DNA from: JAJVHZ01 sp041395385
GTDB taxonomy: Bacteria > Pseudomonadota > Gammaproteobacteria > JAJPIJ01
NCBI GenBank assembly: GCA_041395385.1
Contig: JAWLAN010000010.1
Span: 1 to 64,000, forward strand
Direction of reading: 5' to 3'
DNA: 64,000 nucleotides
In this document: piece by piece, positions 33,947 through 43,539 of the stretch
Layout: each line of letters begins with the position of its first letter
Numbering within the stretch: the first letter of the stretch is position 1
Notes under the pieces: generated by a model
Database searches by the model: none
What the model saw: only the letters and a program-made list of their open reading frames with translations
Told to the model about the DNA's origin: nothing
Program-made: the position numbers and the translations under genes

Positions 33947-35380
33947 ATGGATGTTTTCATCGCCGATGACTCCCGGCTGGTGCGCGAGCGACTGGCCAGC
34001 ATGCTGGCGGACGTCGACGGTGTGCGGGTGGTCGGGGAGGCCGGCGACATCACCGGCGCCGTCGCCGGCATACTCAGCCTGCAGCCGCAGACGCTGATCC
34101 TCGACGTCGAGCTGCCCGGTGGCACGGGCATCGACGTGCTGAAGGCAATCTCCGGCGCGCAGCCGATGCCGCGGGTCATCATGCTGACCAACAATCCCCA
34201 GCCGGCCTACCGCGAGAAGTGCCGTCGCGCCGGTGCAGAGTTCTTCTTCGACAAGACCCTGGAATTCGAGAAGGTGGCGCAGGTGCTGCGCGTGCTGCGC
34301 GCTACCGCGCCCGCCAGCGCCGAACCCGCGACGGCGGACCTGCCGCAGACCGTCCGCGCGCACCTGGACACGGACTGGGGCCGGCACCCGGCCGCGGCCT
34401 CCGGCCCCAATCTCGCCCTCGCGTCGGTGACCGACACGGCGGTCATGCTGGCCCGCCAGATCGCCGACTGCCCGCACGCGAGCCTGCGACTGGAGCCTGC
34501 CGGCGTTCCCTGGACGGAACCCGCCGCCGCGCCCCGCGCGGAGGAGTCGCTGCTGTACGCGTCGCTGTGCCGGCAGGCGCTCGCAGAACACGGGCTGCTG
34601 GTGATCGACGATGTCGAACGTGATCGGGAAACGCACGCCGGGCTGCTCGCCTGCGGGCAGGGACCGATGCGGTTCTTCGCCGCCGCCCCCGTCGTCCTCT
34701 CCGATGGCACCGCGGCGGGAGTGCTGACGGTGCTCGATACCGAGCCCCGCATCCTCACCGCCGGGCAGCGCGCGGCCATGATGGGACTGGCGCGGCAGAT
34801 CGCCGACGGACTGGAGCTGCAGCGCGCCCGGCAGCAGGCCGAGGCGATGAGCGTGATGGCGGCACGGGCGCCGACGCGCGACGCGCTCACCGGGCTGCAG
34901 AATCGCGCGGCCCTCCAGGAGAGCGTGATGCGGGGCATCGCGCATGCCAGTCGCCATGCCGAGAAGCTGGCCTTCCTCTATATCGACATCGACAACTTCC
35001 GCCGGGTGAATCAGGCGTGCGGCCGCGAGGCCGGCGACGCCGTGCTGGTGGAGACCGGCAAGCGCCTGCTCGCCTCGGTGCGCGGCGCCGACACCGTGGC
35101 GCGGCTGGGCGGCGATGAGTTCGCCGTCCTCGTCCAGGGCCTGCGCGGCGCCGAGGACGCGGCCGTGGTCGCGAAGAAGCTGCATCGCACGCTGAGCATC
35201 CCCTACACGACCCGCGGCCACCGCTGGTCGGCGTCCTGCAGTATCGGTGTCAGCGTGTTTCCCAACGACGGCGCCGATGGCGACGCCCTGTTGCGCCATG
35301 CCGACACCGCCATGTTCCGCGCCAAGAGCCGCGGCCGCGGCGGCTATCAGATGTTCGCGGCCGGTCCGGCCCGGGCGTGA
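33947..35380 (+). CDS. Response regulator with GAF-like middle and GGDEF diguanylate cyclase domain
   Basis: A 477-residue protein. Residues 1-120 are a receiver domain (FIADDSRLVRERL; phosphoacceptor in LILDVELPGGTG; MLTNNPQPAYREK with FFDKTLEFEKV for the Lys). Residues about 150-300 look like a GAF domain (SLCRQALAEHGLLVIDDVER). The C-terminal ~170 residues are a GGDEF domain with RDALTGLQNRAAL and an intact RLGGDEFAVL active-site loop (about 386-395). It should make cyclic di-GMP upon phosphorylation. No cognate kinase is directly adjacent; the PAS kinase at 29.7 kb is a candidate. Confidence 0.9.
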   Translation: MDVFIADDSRLVRERLASMLADVDGVRVVGEAGDITGAVAGILSLQPQTLILDVELPGGTGIDVLKAISGAQPMPRVIMLTNNPQPAYREKCRRAGAEFFFDKTLEFEKVAQVLRVLRATAPASAEPATADLPQTVRAHLDTDWGRHPAAASGPNLALASVTDTAVMLARQIADCPHASLRLEPAGVPWTEPAAAPRAEESLLYASLCRQALAEHGLLVIDDVERDRETHAGLLACGQGPMRFFAAAPVVLSDGTAAGVLTVLDTEPRILTAGQRAAMMGLARQIADGLELQRARQQAEAMSVMAARAPTRDALTGLQNRAALQESVMRGIAHASRHAEKLAFLYIDIDNFRRVNQACGREAGDAVLVETGKRLLASVRGADTVARLGGDEFAVLVQGLRGAEDAAVVAKKLHRTLSIPYTTRGHRWSASCSIGVSVFPNDGADGDALLRHADTAMFRAKSRGRGGYQMFAAGPARA

Positions 35381-35498
35381 GCGTCGGTCCGGCCCGGGCC
35401 CGCGCTCCAGTTTCCGTCATCTGCGACCGTTCGAGGTGACTGCCGACCGTTGATTCAACTAGCATCCTGCCCTCGACCATGACGGAGGGGAGGCGGGC

Positions 35499-36215
35499 GT
35501 GCGCAGACGCAGACGCGCGGGCGGATGGAAGAGCACCGTGGCGGCGGTGTTGGTCGCCGTGGCGCTGGCATGGTTGCAGCGCGGCGGCTACCTCACTTTC
35601 GACACCGCGCCGTCGGCGCGGCCGGAAGCGGCGAGGACAGCGGCGGCCGGCGGACGGGACTTCGATTACTACGTCCTGAGCCTCTCGTGGTCACCCCAGC
35701 ACTGTGCGACCGACGGCCGCGACGACGCTCAGCAGTGCGGCGGCAGCCGCCGCTACGCGTTCGTCGTGCATGGACTCTGGCCGCAGTACGAGCGCGGTGC
35801 TCCCGAGGACTGTGGCGGTGACAGGCGTGTCAGCGACGCCACTGTCGCGGCCATGCGTGAGCTCATGCCCAGCGACGGGCTGATACGCTATCAATGGAGC
35901 AAGCACGGCCTGTGCAGCGGCCTGGATGAAGGCGCCTACTTCGGCCAGGTGCGCGCGGCCCGCACGGCGATCACCATCCCGGATACGTTCCGGCCCGAGC
36001 GCGTGAAAGTACGCACCAGCGCGGCCGCCGTCCGCGACGATTTTCTCGATGCCAACGGCGACCTGCGCGGGGACATGATCGCACTGCGTTGCGACGGGCA
36101 GTATCTGGCCGAGGTCCGCGTCTGTCTGGATCGCTCGCTGAAGGGGCGGCGCTGCGGCGGCGACGTCCGCTCGAACTGCCGCGCCGATCCGCTGATCGTT
36201 CGCCCGGTGCGCTGA
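35499..36215 (+). CDS. Exported ribonuclease T2 family protein
   Basis: A 238-residue protein starting at GTG with an Arg-rich head and a hydrophobic segment (TVAAVLVAVALAWLQRGGYL), either a signal peptide or anchor. The catalytic CAS I motif FVVHGLWPQYE (about 87-97) and CAS II motif WSKHGLCSG (about 132-140) hold the two histidines of T2 RNases. Cysteines at several family positions suggest disulfides. T2 RNases cleave RNA via 2',3'-cyclic phosphates and work in the periplasm or outside, scavenging phosphate or nucleotides. It stands alone on the plus strand, 118 bases after the GGDEF gene. Confidence 0.88.
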   Translation: MRRRRRAGGWKSTVAAVLVAVALAWLQRGGYLTFDTAPSARPEAARTAAAGGRDFDYYVLSLSWSPQHCATDGRDDAQQCGGSRRYAFVVHGLWPQYERGAPEDCGGDRRVSDATVAAMRELMPSDGLIRYQWSKHGLCSGLDEGAYFGQVRAARTAITIPDTFRPERVKVRTSAAAVRDDFLDANGDLRGDMIALRCDGQYLAEVRVCLDRSLKGRRCGGDVRSNCRADPLIVRPVR

Positions 36216-36294
36216 CCGGCGGCATGCGGCCCGCGCGCGCCAGCGTTCGCTGCGGGCACAGGCGCGGCCGGGGCTCGGCGATCCCCGCGGTGCC

Positions 36295-37215
36295 TCAGAG
36301 CGCGGCGAACCACTCGCTCATGCGGCGGCGGCCGGCCTCCTCCGGCAGCGGCCCGCGCGCCGCGCCCATGTTCTCCAGCAGATGATCGACGCGCGAGGTC
36401 GCCGGGATGGCGCAGGTCACCGCGGGATGCGAGACGATGAACTTCAGGAAGAACTGCGCCCAGTTCCGGCAGCCGAGCTCGGCCGCCCAGGGCGGCAGCG
36501 GCCGGCCCCGCACCCGATCGAACAGCGCCCCGCGCTGGAACGGGCGATTCACGATCACGGCCATCCCGCGCTCCCGCGCGAGCGGCAGGAGACGTTGCTC
36601 GGCCTCGCGATCGACGACGTTGTAGGTGAACTGGACGAAGTCGAACGGCTCGCGTCGCATCGCCCGCTCCATCTCCTCATGGCGGCGGCCGTGGGAGGTG
36701 GTGATGCCGATGTAGCGCACGCGGCCCTCGGCCCTCCATGCCTTCAGCGTCTCCACGTGCGTCTCCCAGTCGAGCAGGTTGTGGATCTGCATGAGATCGA
36801 AGCGATGCATGCCCCACAGGCCCGCGGACTCCTGCATCTGCCGGACCCCCACCTCCTGCCCGACGATCCAGACCTTGGTCGCCGCGAACAGCGCCTCGCG
36901 CCCGCGCACCCGCGGCAGCAGGGCGCCGATGACCTCCTGCGCGCTGCCGTACATGGGCGAGGAATCGATGAGGCGGCCCCCCTGGTCGAAGAACGCCTGC
37001 AATACCTCGCGACGCTGCGCGCGCTTTGCCCGATCGTCGCCGACGTTGAACGTGATCCAGCTGCCTAACCCGACAACCGGCAACCGCTCCCCGCTGGCGG
37101 GGATCGGGCGATCGATCCGCTCCGGTGCCTGCGCGCCGACCCATCGCGGCGCGAGTCCGGAACCCACGGCCGCGGCGGCCAGCGCGAGGAAGCGTCGACG
37201 ATGCACGGAGGTCAT
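36295..37215 (-). CDS. Aldo/keto reductase with predicted Tat signal peptide
   Basis: A 306-residue TIM-barrel oxidoreductase. The N-terminus SVHRRRFLALAAAAVGSG is a likely twin-arginine signal, with cleavage around VGAQA. The AKR catalytic set is visible: Asp and Tyr in RLIDSSPMYGSA, Lys in FAATKVW, and His in LMQIHNLLDW. I prefer the ATG at 37215 since the frame upstream adds an unlikely 34-residue leader before the RR motif. Tat export implies folding with NADP(H) in the cytoplasm. It is divergent from msrA, so an oxidative-damage link is possible. Confidence 0.82.
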   Translation of the reverse strand: MTSVHRRRFLALAAAAVGSGLAPRWVGAQAPERIDRPIPASGERLPVVGLGSWITFNVGDDRAKRAQRREVLQAFFDQGGRLIDSSPMYGSAQEVIGALLPRVRGREALFAATKVWIVGQEVGVRQMQESAGLWGMHRFDLMQIHNLLDWETHVETLKAWRAEGRVRYIGITTSHGRRHEEMERAMRREPFDFVQFTYNVVDREAEQRLLPLARERGMAVIVNRPFQRGALFDRVRGRPLPPWAAELGCRNWAQFFLKFIVSHPAVTCAIPATSRVDHLLENMGAARGPLPEEAGRRRMSEWFAAL

Positions 37216-37409
37216 CCAGGTTCGGACAGCGGCCACGGCATTTCTATCCCCCGCCCCGGCCGCGCGCAGGTTCATCGGCACTGCCGGTCGAGTCTTTTGC
37301 GGCGATGTGACATCCAACTCTGCGAAGGCCTCGGATTGCTGCGCTGCGTTCCTGTAACCTCGCAGCCGTGGCTTCCATCGAAGCGGCGTAACGATCAGGA
37401 GGACACATC

Positions 37410-38036
37410 ATGTCATGCGACGTGCGCGGTGCGAGCCTGAAGGTCTCACCCGATCACTTTCCCGACCCGGTGGAGGATCTCCAGGCGGGCAGCCAGGCAT
37501 CGCCGGCGCGGGCGGTGCTGGCCGCGGGCTGCTTCTGGTGCGTGGAGGCGGTGTTTCGCGAGCTGGATGGTGTGCTGGACGTGGTTTCCGGGTATGCCGG
37601 CGGCGATGCCGCAACGGCCGACTATCGCTCGGTATGCAGCGGCACGACCGAGCATGCCGAGGTCGTGGAGATCAGCTACGACCCGCGGCGCATCAGCTAC
37701 GGACGGCTGCTGAAGGTGTTTTTTTCCGTCGCTCACGATCCGACTCAGTTGAACCGGCAGGGCAATGATCGCGGCCGCCAGTACCGCTCGGCGATCTTCC
37801 ACGCCGACGAGGGCGAGCGGGCGGTGGCGCAGGCATACATTCGACAGCTCGAGGGGGCCGGCGTGTTCCACGCGCCGATCGTCACGCGAGTGGAGCCGCT
37901 CACCTCGTTCTATCGGGCTGAGGATTACCACCAGGACTACGCGCGGCTGAACCCCGGGCAGCCCTATATCGCGGCGGTGGCGCTGCCGAAGGTCGAGAAG
38001 CTGCGCAAGTATCACCCGGAGATGATCAGGGGCTGA
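37410..38036 (+). CDS. msrA: Peptide methionine-S-sulfoxide reductase MsrA
   Basis: A 208-residue reductase. The catalytic motif AAGCFWCVEAVF is near residue 36-43; the Cys attacks the sulfoxide of methionine-S-oxide. Further family blocks are GYAGGDAATADYRSVCSGTTEHAE and YRSAIFHADEGER. A strong Shine-Dalgarno (AGGAGG) lies 7 bases before the ATG. No signal peptide is seen, so it should act in the cytoplasm. It precedes msrB by 57 bases, so the pair likely repairs both sulfoxide epimers from one transcript. Confidence 0.95.
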   Translation: MSCDVRGASLKVSPDHFPDPVEDLQAGSQASPARAVLAAGCFWCVEAVFRELDGVLDVVSGYAGGDAATADYRSVCSGTTEHAEVVEISYDPRRISYGRLLKVFFSVAHDPTQLNRQGNDRGRQYRSAIFHADEGERAVAQAYIRQLEGAGVFHAPIVTRVEPLTSFYRAEDYHQDYARLNPGQPYIAAVALPKVEKLRKYHPEMIRG

Positions 38037-38093
38037 CCGCGCGCATCACCGCGTCCGCCGTGCCGGGTGCAATTGCCAGATCGGGAGACTGAT

Positions 38094-38555
<462 letters not shown>

Positions 38556-38905
38556 GCGAGGTTCGGGCCTGAAGGCCCTCCCACGGCGACGCCAAGATCA
38601 CCGACGACGCGAACCCCGGGATCGTCGGTGGCGACGCTCGGCTATCGGCGCACGCTGAACCCGGTCGGCACCGTCAACAGCGTGGCCCCGGCGGTCTTCG
38701 GCGGCGTGGGCCACTGCCCGACCCTCTTCGACAACCTCGTCCAGATCGCGCGCGCCTGGGCCGAAGGCGCGACCCGGCGTTTCCAGTACGTGCGTAGCCC
38801 TCGCCCCCTGCCGGGAGCGAGGGCTCATACATCGGCGCTGCCGCTTTCGTTGCCGGCCATACGGCGTATAATCGCCGCCCCTGTCCGTCCCGCCGTCGAG
38901 TCTCC
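38556..38905. other. 350-base intergenic region with possible gene remnant and rimO -10 box
   Basis: From about 38628 a GTG-initiated frame encodes TLGYRRTLNPVGTVNSVAPA and VFGGVGHCPTLFDNLV, which reads as protein-like rather than Arg-rich shadow, but no start-to-stop unit of known family could be assigned and the frame runs on into rimO. It may be a decayed gene fragment. A TATAAT hexamer at 38868-38873 lies 32 bases before the rimO ATG. Confidence 0.4.
38868..38873 (+). promoter_or_regulatory. -10 box upstream of rimO
   Basis: A perfect TATAAT lies 32 bases before the ATG of rimO, giving an expected leader of about 25 bases. No convincing -35 hexamer is at 16-18 bases; the best candidate is weak. 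Position and perfect consensus make it a plausible promoter element in this GC-rich background. Confidence 0.5.
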
Positions 38906-40303
38906 ATGTCCCGTCGCAAGGCCTCTTCCGCCGCAGGATCCACCAGCAGTGCCGGCGTCCGCGCCGCGGTCAGCGCCGCGCCACCGCGCGTCGGCTTCGT
39001 GAGCCTCGGCTGCCCGAAGGCCCTGGTCGATTCCGAGCGCATACTCACGCAGCTCAAGGTCGAGGGCTACGACATCGTCCCGACCTACGACGCCGCCGAC
39101 GTCGTGGTGGTCAACACCTGCGGCTTCATCGAATCCGCGGTGGAGGAATCGCTGGAGGCGATCGGCGAGGCGATGGCGGAGAACGGCAAGGTGATCGTCA
39201 CCGGCTGCCTGGGCGCACGCGAGCAACTCATCCGCGAGAAGCACCCGCGCGTGCTGGCGGTGACCGGGCCGCAGAGGTACGAGGAGGTGCTCGGCGCGGT
39301 GCACCGTCACCTGCCGCCGCAGCACGATCCGTATCTCGATCTGGTGCCGCCGCAGGGCGTGAAGCTCACGCCGCGGCACTACGCCTACCTGAAGGTCTCC
39401 GAGGGGTGCAATCATCGCTGCACCTTCTGCATCATTCCGTCGATGCGCGGCGATCTCGTGAGCCGCCCCGTCGATGACGTCCTGCGCGAGGCCGAACGGC
39501 TGGTCGCAGCGGGAGTGAAGGAACTGCTGGTCATTTCCCAGGACACCAGCGCCTACGGCGTGGACCTGCGCTATACCGAACGGTCGTGGCGCAATCGGCC
39601 TTACGCCACCTCGCTGACCGGATTGTGCAGTGCGCTCGGCGAGCTTGGCGCGTGGGTACGCCTGCACTACGTGTATCCTTACCCACACGTCGACGAGATC
39701 ATTGCGCTGATGGCCGAGGGAAAGATCCTGTCCTATCTGGACATCCCACTGCAGCACGGCAGCCCTTCCGTGCTCAGGCGCATGAAGCGCCCCGCGGCGG
39801 CCGAGGGTACGCTGGCGCGCATCGAAAGCTGGCGCCGGATCTGTCCCGACCTCACCATTCGCAGCACCTTCATCGTGGGGTTCCCCGGCGAGACCGAGCG
39901 GGAGTTCGAAGAGCTCCTCGAGTACATCGTGGCGGCGCGACTGGATCGGGTCGGCTGCTTCACCTACTCGCCGGTGGAAGGAGCGGCCGCCAACGACCTC
40001 GAGGGCGCGGTGCCGGAGGAGGTGAAGGAGGAGCGCCGCGGCCGGTTCATGGAGGTCCAGGCCGCCGTCAGCCGCGCGCGACTGGCGGAGAAGGTCGGGC
40101 GCAGGTTGCAGGTGCTGGTCGACGAGGTCGGACCCGACGGCTCCGGCATCGCCCGCAGCAGCGCCGATGCGCCGGAGATCGACGGGGTGGTTATCATCGA
40201 GCCGAACGCGGCGCTGCGCGCCGGCCAGTTCGCGACGGTGCGCGTGACGGGCAGCAGCGATCACGATCTGAAGGGAACTCTGGCGGATCAGGGGAAATCC
40301 TGA
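38906..40303 (+). CDS. rimO: Ribosomal protein uS12 methylthiotransferase RimO
   Basis: A 465-residue radical-SAM methylthiotransferase. The UPF0004 domain opens with VGFVSLGCPKALVDSERIL and VVNTCGFIESAVEES; its cysteines bind the auxiliary [4Fe-4S] cluster. The radical-SAM motif is GCNHRCTFC (Cys-x3-Cys-x2-Cys). A TRAM domain forms the C-terminus (LQVLVDEVGPDGSGIARSS). RimO methylthiolates the Asp near position 89 of ribosomal protein S12. The SLGCPK signature and size separate it from MiaB. It is single on the plus strand and converges with gcvH. Confidence 0.95.
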   Translation: MSRRKASSAAGSTSSAGVRAAVSAAPPRVGFVSLGCPKALVDSERILTQLKVEGYDIVPTYDAADVVVVNTCGFIESAVEESLEAIGEAMAENGKVIVTGCLGAREQLIREKHPRVLAVTGPQRYEEVLGAVHRHLPPQHDPYLDLVPPQGVKLTPRHYAYLKVSEGCNHRCTFCIIPSMRGDLVSRPVDDVLREAERLVAAGVKELLVISQDTSAYGVDLRYTERSWRNRPYATSLTGLCSALGELGAWVRLHYVYPYPHVDEIIALMAEGKILSYLDIPLQHGSPSVLRRMKRPAAAEGTLARIESWRRICPDLTIRSTFIVGFPGETEREFEELLEYIVAARLDRVGCFTYSPVEGAAANDLEGAVPEEVKEERRGRFMEVQAAVSRARLAEKVGRRLQVLVDEVGPDGSGIARSSADAPEIDGVVIIEPNAALRAGQFATVRVTGSSDHDLKGTLADQGKS

Positions 40304-40347
40304 GGAACGGCGGACACCGTGCCGCGGCGCGCGGTGGGCCGGACGTT

Positions 40348-40728
40348 TCAGGTCAGGCCCTGCACGAACTCGTTGTAGGCGGATTCATCGAGCAGGCTCG
40401 CGAGCTCCTCGACGTTCGAAAGCCGCAGTTTGAAGAACCAGCCTTCGCCGGTCGGGTCGGTATTCACCTTTTGCGGCTCCTCGAGCAGCCCGGCGTTGAC
40501 ATCGACGACCTCGCCGCTGGCCGGGGCCTTTACTTCGCCGGCCGACTTCACCGATTCGACCACCGCCGCGTCGGCGTGCTGCTCGAACACTGCGCCTATC
40601 ATCGGCAGATCGACGTAGACGACGTCGCCGAGTTGCTGCTGTGCGTAGTCGGTGATGCCGACCGTGGCGATCCCGTCGGCGTCCAGGCGTATCCACTGAT
40701 GGTCCCGCGAAAATTTTGCAGCGCTCAT
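40348..40728 (-). CDS. gcvH: Glycine cleavage system H protein
   Basis: A 126-residue lipoyl carrier. The lipoylation lysine is in AVVESVKSAGEVKAP, and GEGWFFKLRLSN is the typical C-terminal block. It shuttles the aminomethyl group between the P, T and L proteins. I chose the ATG at 40728 (MSAAKFSRDHQWIRL) as the standard N-terminus. The gcvT and gcvP genes are not in the window, so this is an isolated copy here. It is divergent from the Sel1-repeat gene. Confidence 0.93.
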   Translation of the reverse strand: MSAAKFSRDHQWIRLDADGIATVGITDYAQQQLGDVVYVDLPMIGAVFEQHADAAVVESVKSAGEVKAPASGEVVDVNAGLLEEPQKVNTDPTGEGWFFKLRLSNVEELASLLDESAYNEFVQGLT

Positions 40729-40853
40729 GGTAATGGTCTCCACACGCAGGTTGATCCTCGCGACCAGGAGGCGGGGACTCCACGGCGGCCGCAAGGCAGG
40801 CACGGCCAGCGCGATCACGGTCTCGCTGGGATCGCTTTGGATACGTTGTTCCC

Positions 40854-40859
40854 TATAAT
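40854..40859 (+). promoter_or_regulatory. -10 box immediately upstream of the Sel1-repeat gene
   Basis: TATAAT lies only 6 bases before the ATG at 40866. If used with normal geometry, transcription would begin at or next to the start codon, giving a nearly leaderless mRNA. The -35 region is not well conserved. Confidence 0.4.
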
Positions 40860-40865
40860 AGCCGC

Positions 40866-41909
40866 ATGATCACCCGTACCGCATCGTTCATGGTCGTCGT
40901 CGCGACCTTCCTCCTGGGTACGGTGTTGGCCGATGCTGCGTCGGCGAACTTCGACGCGGGCAAGCGCGCCGCCGACGGCGGCGACTACGTGGCGGCCTAC
41001 AACGCCTGGCAACCGCTCGCGGAGGACGGTGACGCGCGCGCCCAGTATGCGCTCGCGGTGCTGCTGGAGCAGGGCAAGGGTGTCGAACCCGATTATGCGC
41101 AGGCGATGTACTGGTACCTGAAGGCCGCGGAACAGGGTCACCGGGCCGCGCAGTTCAATCTCGGCAACATGTTCCGCGCCGGACGCGGCGCGCCGGCCGA
41201 CGACGCCGAGGCGGCGCGGTGGTATCGGCAGGCCGCGGAGGCGGGATACGCGCCGGCCCAGCTCAACCTGGGCTACATGTACGCGACGGGTAAGGGCGTG
41301 GAGAGTGACGCCGCGGCGGCGGTGGGCTGGTATCGCAAGGCTGCCGAGCAGGGCGAGACGCGGGCGGCCTACAACCTCGGCTCCATGTATGCCAACGGCC
41401 AGGGCGTGGAGGCGGATGCCGAGATCGCGCAGAGCTACTACCAGCAGGCAGCGGATGCCGGCGTCGTCGACGCACAGTACGCGCTGGGGCGCATGTACCG
41501 GGATGGCGCCGGCATCGATGTGAACGACGGCGAGGCCGTGCGCTGGTTGCGCAAGGCCGCCGAGCAGGGACACCCTCGCGCCGAGTTCTATCTCGGCACC
41601 ATGTACGGGCTGGGGCGTGGCGTGGAGCAGAACCATGAGCAGGCCGTGTTCTGGTTCGCGCGCGCCGCCCGCAAGGACGTGGTCGAGGCCCAGGAGATGA
41701 TGTGCACGGCGTATGCGCTCGGCCGCGGCGTGAAGGCCGACGTGGTCAAGGCATACGCCTGGTGCGAGGTTGCCGCCGCCAACAATTCCAAGGACGCCAG
41801 GGAGGTCCGTGCGAATCTCGTCCCGTCGATGAAAAAAGAGCAGATCGAGCAGGCCGAGGAAGTGGCGAGGATACTGCGCAAGGATTACATCAGGACGCAG
41901 GCGCAATAG
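40866..41909 (+). CDS. Exported Sel1-like repeat protein
   Basis: A 347-residue protein with an N-terminal signal peptide (SFMVVVATFLLGTVLADA, cleavage likely after ASA). At least seven consecutive ~36-residue Sel1 repeats follow, with the pattern A-x2-G-x3-A-Q-x2-L-G-x-M-Y (for example AAEQGHRAAQFNLGNMFRAG and AAEAGYAPAQLNLGYMYATG). Sel1 repeats form helical solenoids that bind proteins in the envelope. No enzymatic domain is visible. Function is not predictable; it may be a scaffold in the periplasm. A -10 hexamer sits unusually close to the start. Confidence 0.85.
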   Translation: MITRTASFMVVVATFLLGTVLADAASANFDAGKRAADGGDYVAAYNAWQPLAEDGDARAQYALAVLLEQGKGVEPDYAQAMYWYLKAAEQGHRAAQFNLGNMFRAGRGAPADDAEAARWYRQAAEAGYAPAQLNLGYMYATGKGVESDAAAAVGWYRKAAEQGETRAAYNLGSMYANGQGVEADAEIAQSYYQQAADAGVVDAQYALGRMYRDGAGIDVNDGEAVRWLRKAAEQGHPRAEFYLGTMYGLGRGVEQNHEQAVFWFARAARKDVVEAQEMMCTAYALGRGVKADVVKAYAWCEVAAANNSKDAREVRANLVPSMKKEQIEQAEEVARILRKDYIRTQAQ

Positions 41910-42029
41910 CGGTCCCGGCCGTTGCCCGAAAGGCGCGCCTGACGGGCGCGCCTCCGGCCGGCGCGGCGCTCCGGTCAGGTGTAGGCCGGAGGTCCGCGCG
42001 ATGACAACCAACAATCGAACCGGCCGCCC

Positions 42030-43148
42030 ATGACCCCGCTGGAAAAATACCGTCAGGATCTGCAACGCGAAGGCTTCATCGCCGACCGCGCGCAGAAGCG
42101 CGCGGTCAGGCTCACCGAGCACCTCTTTCAGCAGCTGCTGCAGACCCCTACAGGCGCCGGCCCCGCGCCGCGCGCGGGGTGGTTCGACAGACTCCTGCGC
42201 CGAGCCGACCCGGCAGGAGCCGTCCGGGCGCCGCGCGGACTGTACTTCTGGGGCGGGGTCGGCCGCGGCAAGACTTACGTGGTCGACGCGTTCTACGAGT
42301 GCCTCCCGTTCCAGGAGAAGGCGCGGACCCACTTCCACGGATTCATGCGGCGGATACACCAGGAATTGCGGACGCTGACCAACATGCAGAATCCGCTCGA
42401 TGTGGTCGCCGATCGCATCGCGCGCAACACCCGTGTGCTGTGCTTCGATGAGTTCCACGTCTCCGACATCACCGACGCGATGCTCTTGGGCAATCTGCTG
42501 CGTGCGCTGTTCTCGCGCGGCATCACGCTGGTCGCGACGTCCAACGAGCAACCCGACCGTCTCTACTGGGGCGGGTTGCAGCGCGAGCGCTTCCTGCCCG
42601 CGATCGAGCTGCTGAAGGCGTACACTGAGGTGTATCACTTCGACGGTGAGACGGACTACAGGCTGCGCGCGCTGGAGCGCGCGGAGATCTACCATACGCC
42701 GCTGGACGACGCGGCCAACTCCAGCCTGTTGCGCACCTTCGAATCGATCGCGCCCGACACGGCCATGCAGGGCGGCGTCGTGGAGATCGAGGGCCGCGAG
42801 ATCGCCACCGTCCGCCGCGCCGACGGCGTGGTCTGGTTCGAGTTCGAGACGATCTGCGCCGGTCCACGGGCGGTGGCGGACTATATCGAGATCGCGCGCC
42901 AATATCAGACCGTGCTGATCGCGAACGTGCCGGTGATGATGGCGCAGCTCGACGACGCCGCCAGACGCTTCGTCCACTTGGTCGACGAGTTCTACGATCG
43001 CAACGTCAAGCTCATCGTCTCCGCCGCCGCGTTGCCGAGCGATCTCTATCGCGGCGAGCGCCTGTCCGCGATGTACGCTCGCACGGCCAGTCGCCTGCAC
43101 GAGATGCAGTCACGCGACTATCTCGCCCGCCCGCACATCTCCGACTGA
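42030..43148 (+). CDS. zapE: Cell division ATPase ZapE (AFG1-like)
   Basis: A 372-residue P-loop ATPase of the AFG1/ZapE family. Walker A is LYFWGGVGRGKTYVVDAF, HFHGFMRRIHQEL is the family's HxFM-type block, LCFDEFHVSDITDAM is Walker B, and ATSNEQPDRLYWGGLQRERF is a signature segment. ZapE binds FtsZ and destabilises Z-rings under stress. It is 120 bases after the Sel1 gene and same-strand, but with its own likely expression. Length and motifs are regular. Confidence 0.93.
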   Translation: MTPLEKYRQDLQREGFIADRAQKRAVRLTEHLFQQLLQTPTGAGPAPRAGWFDRLLRRADPAGAVRAPRGLYFWGGVGRGKTYVVDAFYECLPFQEKARTHFHGFMRRIHQELRTLTNMQNPLDVVADRIARNTRVLCFDEFHVSDITDAMLLGNLLRALFSRGITLVATSNEQPDRLYWGGLQRERFLPAIELLKAYTEVYHFDGETDYRLRALERAEIYHTPLDDAANSSLLRTFESIAPDTAMQGGVVEIEGREIATVRRADGVVWFEFETICAGPRAVADYIEIARQYQTVLIANVPVMMAQLDDAARRFVHLVDEFYDRNVKLIVSAAALPSDLYRGERLSAMYARTASRLHEMQSRDYLARPHISD

Positions 43149-43539
43149 CCCCCTGGGCCTGCGCGGCGGCCGACCTCGCCGGGCAGGGCCCGCCCCGAAT
43201 GCGCCGCGGCCGGGGCAATCGGAGACGACGCCATGCGCCCAAAGACCGGACAGTCGGTACCCGGCCGGCATGACCGTCGGCGGCGTTCCCCGGTGCGTTG
43301 CCCCGCTCGGCCCACGGGCGCCGCGGCGGGCGGTTCAGGTCCCCTTCAGCCGGGGTGTGGTGAGATGGATACTACGTAATTGCCTAAATTGACTGCGGTC
43401 ACAAAAAAACGAGTTTTCAATCAGAAGGTTGGATTCGGCATTTGACTATCATTATAGAAAAGCTATCTTATTTATTAAGTAACAAGTCGTAGCGAAATTT
43501 CACGGACGTAATTACGCGACGGCAAGGGGTGAGACTGTG
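43149..43539. other. 391-base intergenic region, GC-rich then sharply AT-rich
   Basis: The first ~200 bases are GC-rich with no supported gene. From about 43370 to 43500 the composition changes to conspicuously AT-rich, unlike the rest of the window, and holds a promoter candidate (43442-43469) for the small gene that begins at 43540. The AT-richness could mark a nucleoid-protein-controlled promoter or acquired DNA. Confidence 0.65.
43442..43469 (+). promoter_or_regulatory. Sigma70-like promoter of the 71-residue protein gene
   Basis: TTGACT (43442-43447) and TATCTT (43464-43469) are spaced by 16 bases, in an AT-rich tract. Initiation near 43476 would give a leader of about 64 bases. The -35 matches consensus at 5 of 6 positions and the -10 at 4 of 6. 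Confidence 0.55.
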
